Shown here: positions 58,181 to 64,000 of the stretch, piece by piece | Position numbering within the stretch: the first letter of the stretch is position 1 | How the letters are laid out: each line of letters begins with the position of its first letter | DNA from: Chlorophyllum brunneum | Lineage: Eukaryota > Basidiomycota > Agaricomycetes > Agaricales > Agaricaceae | Assembly: GCA_963576785.1 (NCBI GenBank) | Contig: OY756146.1 | Coordinates: 2,351,018-2,415,017 of the forward strand | Length of the DNA stretch: 64,000 nt | Direction: 5' to 3' | The notes under the pieces: generated by a model | Seen by the model: only the letters and a program-made list of their open reading frames with translations | Told to the model about the DNA's origin: nothing | The model's database searches: none | Made by a program: the position numbers and the translations under genes

Positions 58181-59467
58181 GGCTAGTCTTTTCGCGAGGC
58201 CTGGGTGTATCTTTCACCCAAGCAGAAAGTCTCATTTATACCGTTTGGTTAGCAGGTTAGCTCTCGATTTGCTGGTAGCATCTGACCCCTTCACGAGACT
58301 CTCGAATACATGGATGAACGCATGGATGAGTCGGAGGAGGTCAATTTCATGAGTATATTAATCCACGAATGAACGAATGAACGTCAACCTCCTAAGACTA
58401 TTCCCATGGATATGTTCCTTCTTGCAGAACTCGACACATGTATCGGGGTCTTGTGGTTCTTATATCCGAGTTCTTATACCCGTAACCGGAATGCGAGCCT
58501 CATGGAGAGGTGAGTACTAGTAGAGTTTTGAAGATATTTTCGAGAGTACCACCATGCGCTCCTCTGAGTCAAGAGTTCATTTTTCACGGCTTTTTTCCGG
58601 GAAGAAAGAGTTAAGGTTTCGAGAAGCGTAATGAGCTGAGTAGTGAGAGCCACGTGGAACGGTGTGACGAGCAAGTCAGATAGAACTGCATTCGGGAGAC
58701 TCTGGCGTTGGGAGAAGATGAATCCGCGTGTTGTGCTATAGGACCGGGACAAGCAGATGGACGGCCAGAGCTGAATTTGTCGTTGGACGAGAGTGAGAAA
58801 TTTATTTCCGGCTGGATGGTCCGTTTGGTCGTGGGCATCGGAGGTTTGAGTGTGCGGAGGGAAGGACAAGTAATCCTAACACCTACAAATTCTGTTCATT
58901 TTCCCATGTTGCATTCAAACGAAATTTCCCTTTATTATAATAATCTTCTCGGTGCAATCCGTTGGTTCGGCCGTCACATCAAAAAGCGGCACACAGGTCG
59001 AAAAAAGGTCCAAGCTTCATCACGCGAAAATCCAAAGCCAAAAACCAATACTTTTTATTCAGCTAGACAATTAAACAACGAAAAACGAATAATGCTGCAA
59101 GGGACAAAGACGATAATACTAATACAAAAAAACGACATGTCAGGAGGGTAAATAAATAAGCCAGGACTGTAAAAAAAAAAAGAGAGAGATATATATAGGT
59201 ACAAAATGGTGAATGGGAAGATGGTACAGATTGAAGCCTAAATGCAAAGAAAATTGTATAGCTTGAAAAGATTGCCGAGAAAAAAAAGATTATAATACAG
59301 TGATAGCGGAAGCAAGACAAGAAAGCGGGACGATGAAGATGAACGAAGGGGTAATTGGGGGGAACTGACGGGAGAAAAGCGTCTGTCAGTGAGTACCGAT
59401 ATGTATGTATATATATATATTCCAAATTGAAAGGACGGTTGTGATTGGGTCTAGGTCTATCAAGAGA
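58181..59467. other. Intergenic 1.3 kb, no gene identified
   Basis: The divergent-side promoter of GH30 lies at the left, and the 3' region of the HMG gene, with a TATATATATAT tract near 59410 and an A10 run near 59171, at the right. Short near-tandem ATGGATGAACGC and CGAATGAA copies occur at 58310-58380. No coding motif. Confidence 0.5.
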
Positions 59468-61193
59468 CTAGGGAGTCGCGGACAAAGGCGAATTGGAATC
59501 AGGGTGATGGATGGTGGTGTTGGTATTGACCGGTAAGGTCGGCTCGGGGCGTAAAGGCGGCTGGTTATGGTCCTGATAGGGTATTATTTTATGGTGGGAA
59601 CGTTGGGTACCTGAGCGAGAAGTATCCGAAACGATATCACTTTCCTGACCCCATGATGTCGAGGCCCGTTGAGGACCTTGCCAACTTGTACTGAACCAAC
59701 TACCACCACTCGGTATGGATGGACTCAAGACGTGATCCACGTATTCGCCGGCCCAGCCAGTGAGAGACGAGTAGGTGGAGGGGATAAAGTGCGGGGTGTT
59801 GGTAGCGGCGGGGGTAGAGGTGGAGGAAGAAGCAACTGGAGGCAAGGGATTGAAGAAGGTGGTCGGAGAAGGAGGAATGATGGGTGACGAGACTACGTCA
59901 ACGGGAGGAGGAAAAGTAGGTGAGGAATTGGTGGTGGGAGAAGCGTCGCATTCCCGTAGAGGGTCGTCGATAACGGCACAGAGACCGTTTCTACCCGTGT
60001 TGCGAGACCACGGTGCACCTTCGCTACCGTCGTGGGAGCGGGATAATGGACCGAATTGCTGGAAAGAGGTGGTGAGTGGGGGAGGAAGAGGGGACGTGCG
60101 GCGATACAGACTGACCTCCGTGTAGTCTCGATCAAAGCTAGCGCCTTGTTCGTATCCCAGACCATCAGTGGTTATTTCGGGAGGGTCGTAAGGGGGTTCG
60201 AATGGAGACGAGCAAGAGGCGGAGGGTGCGGAAGACCACCATTGTGAGTATGTGGACTGGGAGGTCGGGTAGGAAGCGGGGGTGGTATTTTCGGACCAGG
60301 TTATGGGTTGCACGGTGGGATGGGAGTTGTAAAGGGGAATGGTGGGAGAAGGAGTGTGAGAAGCATCGTGTGTGATGAGGGAAGCAGATTGGGTTGTAAG
60401 ACGGGTTAGGTCGGAATTTTCGGAGGGAGAGCGCCTGAACACGTGTATGCGAGGAGGCTCTGGGGGAAGTGCTGGGGAGGGAGAGACGGGGGCGGGGGGT
60501 GTGGACGAGGAGGGCAGAGGAGGGAGGGTGCGGTCGACAGCAGTGCGAGAGGACGAGGGAGCAGACGCGGAGTCCTGTTTGCGACTTGTCCGCCGTTTCT
60601 TGGTGGGCCTGGGATCGGGGGGGGTGAGAGTAGCCTGCCATTCGCCGAGAGCCTTTTCGAGCTCTGCGCCAGTCTTGCCCTGTTTGACAAGGTCGGCGAT
60701 TTTGGCGACGCGGATGTCCTCGTCAAGGTCATCGCGGTCGTGGGAGCGTTCGCGGGCCTTGCCCTTGTCCTTTCCTCTGGGCTTGCGTTTGGAGGGTTCA
60801 GGATCATCCTGGGAAGACTCGTCGCGGTCGTCGTGGTGCTTCTTGGACTTGCGGGCGCGTTTCTTTCCGAGGGCATTTGCCTCTGGGGTCCAGCGCCAGT
60901 CTGGGTAGAGGTTGCGGTGCTCTTCCTGTGCTGCGCGTGCTTTTTCCTCCCAGGACCTGCGCTCGTGGGCTGGCAACGCCTTCCAGCAGAGACCTGGGGG
61001 TGAATGAGTGGCTGCTGGTGGGAAAAGGGCTGAAAATACCGATGATTTTTGAGAGGGTGGAGTGGTTGCCCTCTACCTTGCCGGGGACGTGGTTGCTGCG
61101 GATGAAGGAGGAGCGGAAGAGGATGAATGCGTTTGGGGGACGGGGAATGTGGGTTTTCGAGGATTTGTCGTCATGGCCCCTGCGGGTAGGCAT
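59468..61193 (-). CDS. HMG-box transcription factor, two exons
   Basis: DNA-binding regulator of the MATA_HMG-type box, nuclear. Exons 61040-61193 and 59468-60993, with a 46-nt intron in the box (1680 nt, 559 aa). The box starts HIPRPPNAFILFRSSFI, then NHSTLSKIIG, and after the intron LCWKALPAHERRSWEEKARA and EEHRNLYPDWRW. These match the R-P-P-N-A-F-I-L-F-R core of fungal mating-type and related regulators. It is followed by basic stretches (GKKRARKSKKHH, SKRKPRGKDKGKAR) that look like nuclear import signals. The rest (residues 200-559) is Ser/Pro/Thr-rich and low-complexity, a likely activation region. ATG 61193 gives MPTRRGHDDKSSKTH directly before the box. No homeodomain partner or pheromone gene is nearby, so it is not taken as a mating-type locus. 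Confidence 0.88.
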
Positions 61194-62447
61194 CGACGAC
61201 GAGGACAACGCGCGACACCTCCTTTATGCTCAATCAGGCCATCCCTTCCCACGCTCTCTCGTCGTTGCACGTGTTTACTGCCTTATTGTTCTCTTATCTC
61301 CACCGACGTATTCCTGGCCAGGCACTCGGTGGCGCATACATCCTCCCCACCTCGAGCTCTCGATACTGCAATGCCGCCGACAGGGTCACCTTGTTCCTGG
61401 AGATTGGTCACCAACAGTATCACATCGACCTGCCGAATAACAAAGCATCTCAGTCCTAGGAGCAAAAGTCGGACAGCGGTGCGTGTTCCTAGAATGTCCT
61501 CATTGACTTACGAGTACGCTACAGGAACCCACTCTCACATACCCCATCTCCTTTGAAGCAAAAGTCAACCCCAATAAGCAACCTAGGGTTACATCCGCCA
61601 AAATGCCTTAGTACAACAACGCTCAACACCTACTCCGCCGGTCGTGTGTGTCACTGCAGACCGTAAGGCCCCCATTTATAGTAGTCTATATAATAAATAA
61701 CTATGTTTTGGTGCCAAATCTTCGTCTGCACCACTACTAAAAGATGTAGCTATACTCTGTATGATACCTATTAGTACTGGCACCAGGCCTCTGGTGCCAG
61801 TGTTAAGATAGTACTCCCTCACTTAAGTATATATACCATTGGAATCCACTGATTTTTCTGCATTTATTAAATATGAAATCATGTCATCTGGATCACACCT
61901 GAATATTCTACAGAACTTACAATATTAAAAAATTACCAGAACCACCTCGGAACCACATGGCAACTGCCGAAATGATTAGACGCAACATGTTGACACATAA
62001 TGTACAGTCTTACGAACCACCCAAGTAAGACAACCTATGTAAGGTGCATACAATTCCCCCCATCATCTTCATCGTCAGATTCCTCCTGCTTATCCTGAAG
62101 TACTTCAAAGTCTTTATGACAAAGACGGACAGAGACGACAGAGAGAATCATTATGTACCCATACTATTGGAGTTTGCCCTTCCCCAAGGCTATTCAAGCC
62201 CCCCTTTTCACGAAATTCACCATGCTAACGATTTACTCTCACTATTACCAGAACTTGCAACTTTTCTAGTTTTTCCGAGACTCATATTCACATATAGGGC
62301 ACTTTCACAACCTGCTATACCCGCCCTCGACAAAACACCGCTTCTTATCAGATCCCAAGGTAGGAATGGAAAACATTGATCCTCTCCGCTGCCGCAGCTG
62401 GAATATTCTGGACACCAAGTGCTTGGAGAGCAGCAGAAGCTTGAGCT
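61194..62447. other. Transition to subtelomere, no gene identified
   Basis: HMG promoter at the left, then from about 61660 AT-rich sequence with TATATAATAAAT and a perfect-arm palindrome at 61777-61800. The plus-strand frame 62044-62379 has a hydrophobic start but no family match. Confidence 0.5.
61777..61800. repeat. Palindrome CTGGCACCAG-GCCT-CTGGTGCCAG
   Basis: Two 10-bp perfect inverted arms around 4 bp. The GGTGCCA core recurs in the subtelomeric repeats further right. Confidence 0.8.
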
Positions 62448-62716
62448 CCTAGTAGTATTACCACTCTAACTAGGGGTCTACTCCCCTGGGTGCCATCAAT
62501 GCCTGTATCTGGATACAAGGCCATATAGAAAATTGCAATTATATACCAATAAATAGGGCTGTTAAATGCGATTCCAATGAGCGCACAACTGTCCCAATCC
62601 ATGGCCTCTTTAATATTATATAGAATAAACTCTATTAAACACGAATATAGGGTACCACCAGGTACCATCCGGAAACAGCCGAGGATGATGGTACCGCCAA
62701 CTCGGTGCCATCAGTG
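62448..62716. repeat. Subtelomeric direct duplication, copy 1
   Basis: Starts CCTAGTAGTATTACCACTC and runs to CTCGGTGCCATCAG. The copy at 63023-63291 matches at a constant offset of 575 bp with only a few substitutions and no indels. Confidence 0.85.
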
Positions 62717-62935
62717 ATAGTATCATTCATCACTGATGGCACTCACACGGTACTTGGTGCGTGCCATCAGCCATCAGTGATACCATCATTCACCACTGAT
62801 GGCACGCTCTCATCCCATCAACTCGGTGCCATCAGTGATACCATCACTGATGGCACTCACACGGTACCCGCTGCGTGCCATCGATCATCAGTGATACCAT
62901 CACTCACCACTGATGGCATGCCAAATAGGCCATCA
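62700..62935. repeat. Palindromic subtelomeric repeats, field 1
   Basis: About four copies of CCATCAGTGAT facing about four of ATCACTGATGG or ACCACTGATGG, with GGTGCCATCAGTGAT as the usual arm and loops of 0-12 bp. The spacers repeat (CTCACACGGTACTTGGTGCG). Confidence 0.85.
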
Positions 62936-63022
62936 AATTGATGGTCCGCAAATGGGCACATGTTCCCACATGGCATTTATAGTGCATACGATGGCACTGG
63001 ATGGCACCTGAGATGGACCACC

Positions 63023-63291
63023 CCTAGTAGTATTACCACTCCAACCAGGGGTCTACTCCCCTGGGTGCCATCAATGCCTGTATCTGGATACAAGGCCATA
63101 TAGAAAATTGCAATTATATACCAATAAATAGGGCTGTTAAATGCGATTCCAATGAGCGCACAACTGTCCCAGTCCGTGGCCTCTTTAATATTATATAGAA
63201 TAAACTCTATTAAACACGAATATAGGGTACCACCAGGTACCATCCGGAAACAGCCGAGGATGATGGTACCGCCAACTCGGTGCCATCAGTG
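63023..63291. repeat. Subtelomeric direct duplication, copy 2
   Basis: Partner of 62448-62716. Differences seen include CTAACTAGG/CCAACCAGG and ATCCATGG/GTCCGTGG. Both carry the same open frame on the minus strand. Confidence 0.85.
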
Positions 63292-63680
63292 ATGGTATCA
63301 CTCATCACTGATGGTACTTACACGGTACTGCGTGCCATCAACCATCAGTGATAGTATCACTGATGGCACGCTCTTGTCCTATGAAAAGGTGCCATCAGTG
63401 ATAGTATCATTCATCACTGATGGCACTCACACGGTACTTGGTGCGTGCCATCAGCCATCAGTGATACCATCACTCACCACTGATGGCACACTCTTGTCCT
63501 ATCAAAAGGTGCCATCAGTGATACCATCGGTCATCACTGATGGCACTTACACGGTACTTGGTGCATGCCATCATCCTATCAATAGGTGCCATCAGTGATG
63601 GTATCACTCATCACTGATGGCACCCACATGTACTCGTTGCATGCCATCAGCCATCAGTGATGGCATCACTGATGACACGC
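63275..63680. repeat. Palindromic subtelomeric repeats, field 2
   Basis: About seven further pairs of the same arms, directly after duplication copy 2, with the same ACACGGTACT spacer. Arms diverge towards the right (63690-63740: CCATCAATCTCCGGTGAT). Confidence 0.85.
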
Positions 63681-63884
63681 AAACACCCTGACCCTCAGTG
63701 CCATCAATCTCCGGTGATCCAATCACCCATCATTGATGGTCAACGTGCCATCTCCTGGACGGCAATCGGCACACGCCGTATGGCCCCGACCGAGGCTGTG
63801 CTCAGCACGTTGATGTTGGCGACCATCATCATAACCAACCAACACACCACCACAATGCCCCCCTCACCATCTCACTACCACCCT

Positions 63885-64000
63885 TTAGGGTTAGGGTTAG
63901 GGTTAGGGTTAGGGTTAGGGTTAGGGTTAGGGTTAGGGTTAGGGTTAGGGTTAGGGTTAGGGTTAGGGTTAGGGTTAGGGTTAGGGTTAGGGTTAGGGTT
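63885..64000 (+). repeat. Telomere (TTAGGG)n
   Basis: Nineteen perfect TTAGGG units plus two bases to the window end. The G-rich strand points outward, so 64000 is at or near a physical chromosome end. Confidence 0.99.

Noticed and set aside
59468..61193. HMG gene as part of a mating-type locus
   Set aside because: No pheromone, receptor or homeodomain genes lie nearby, and HMG-box regulators of this type are numerous in basidiomycetes.
62348..63243. Two similar minus-strand open frames of 88-106 codons as a gene family
   Set aside because: They are the same frame in the two copies of a subtelomeric DNA duplication, with no motif or splice support.
62700..63680. CRISPR-like array
   Set aside because: The repeats are inverted arms with near-zero or variable loops, in a eukaryotic subtelomere, without unique equal-length spacers or cas genes.

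Overview
The window is the right-hand end of a eukaryotic chromosome and almost certainly comes from an agaricomycete (mushroom-forming basidiomycete). It ends in an uninterrupted TTAGGG array (63885-64000) with the G-rich strand running outward. The genes are dense, on both strands, and cut by many introns of about 45-65 nt with GTNNGT donors. Several families are typical of Agaricomycetes: DUF6699-like proteins, a DUF6533-like membrane protein, an F-box protein with an LxPELLxxIF-type motif, small ricin-B-fold lectins, an RBR E3 ligase and a basidiomycete-type HMG-box protein. Every function given here is inferred from motifs read in conceptual translations. No database search was run, and splice junctions were assigned by hand from donor and acceptor sequences and reading frame.

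Layout. 0.6-19.2 kb: a type I metacaspase (617-2383, +), an RNF216/TRIAD3-like RBR ubiquitin ligase (3166-6960, +), a DUF6699-like gene (7112-9217, -), four small beta-trefoil lectins (10.1-10.7 -, 12.4-13.0 +, 15.5-16.1 +, 16.4-17.1 -) around an AIM6-like phosphodiesterase (13.75-14.88, +), and a second metacaspase (17451-19185, -) whose gene structure closely matches the first. 19-30 kb: gene-poor, with one orphan gene, an F-box gene and one candidate small secreted protein. 30.5-34.2 kb: an intact flavin monooxygenase with a 6-nt microexon, followed by a decayed cytochrome P450. 35-46 kb: three related DUF6699-like single-exon genes, a GNAT acetyltransferase, a DUF6533-like multi-membrane-span gene and several weakly supported genes.

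47.5-51.6 kb: a salicylate-hydroxylase-like FAD monooxygenase, then a gene that fuses an arsenite methyltransferase to an Acr2/Cdc25-type arsenate reductase (rhodanese) domain in one reading frame. 52.5-54.9 kb: two more DUF6699 genes. 55.7-58.2 kb: a 17-exon secreted GH30 beta-glucanase with two GC-AG introns. 59.5-61.2 kb: an HMG-box regulator. 61.2-64.0 kb: the subtelomere, with a 575-bp-spaced direct duplication, two fields of palindromic GCCATCAGTGAT/ATCACTGATGGC repeats, and the telomere.

Functional reading. The left half looks like a defence, cell-death and cell-surface neighbourhood (metacaspases, lectins, ubiquitin ligase). The right half is metabolic and detoxifying (FMO, P450 relic, FAD monooxygenase, arsenic fusion) grading into the subtelomere. 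The best candidates for something undescribed are the fused arsenic gene, the twin metacaspases bracketing the lectin block, the local enrichment of DUF6699-like genes, and the palindromic subtelomeric repeat.
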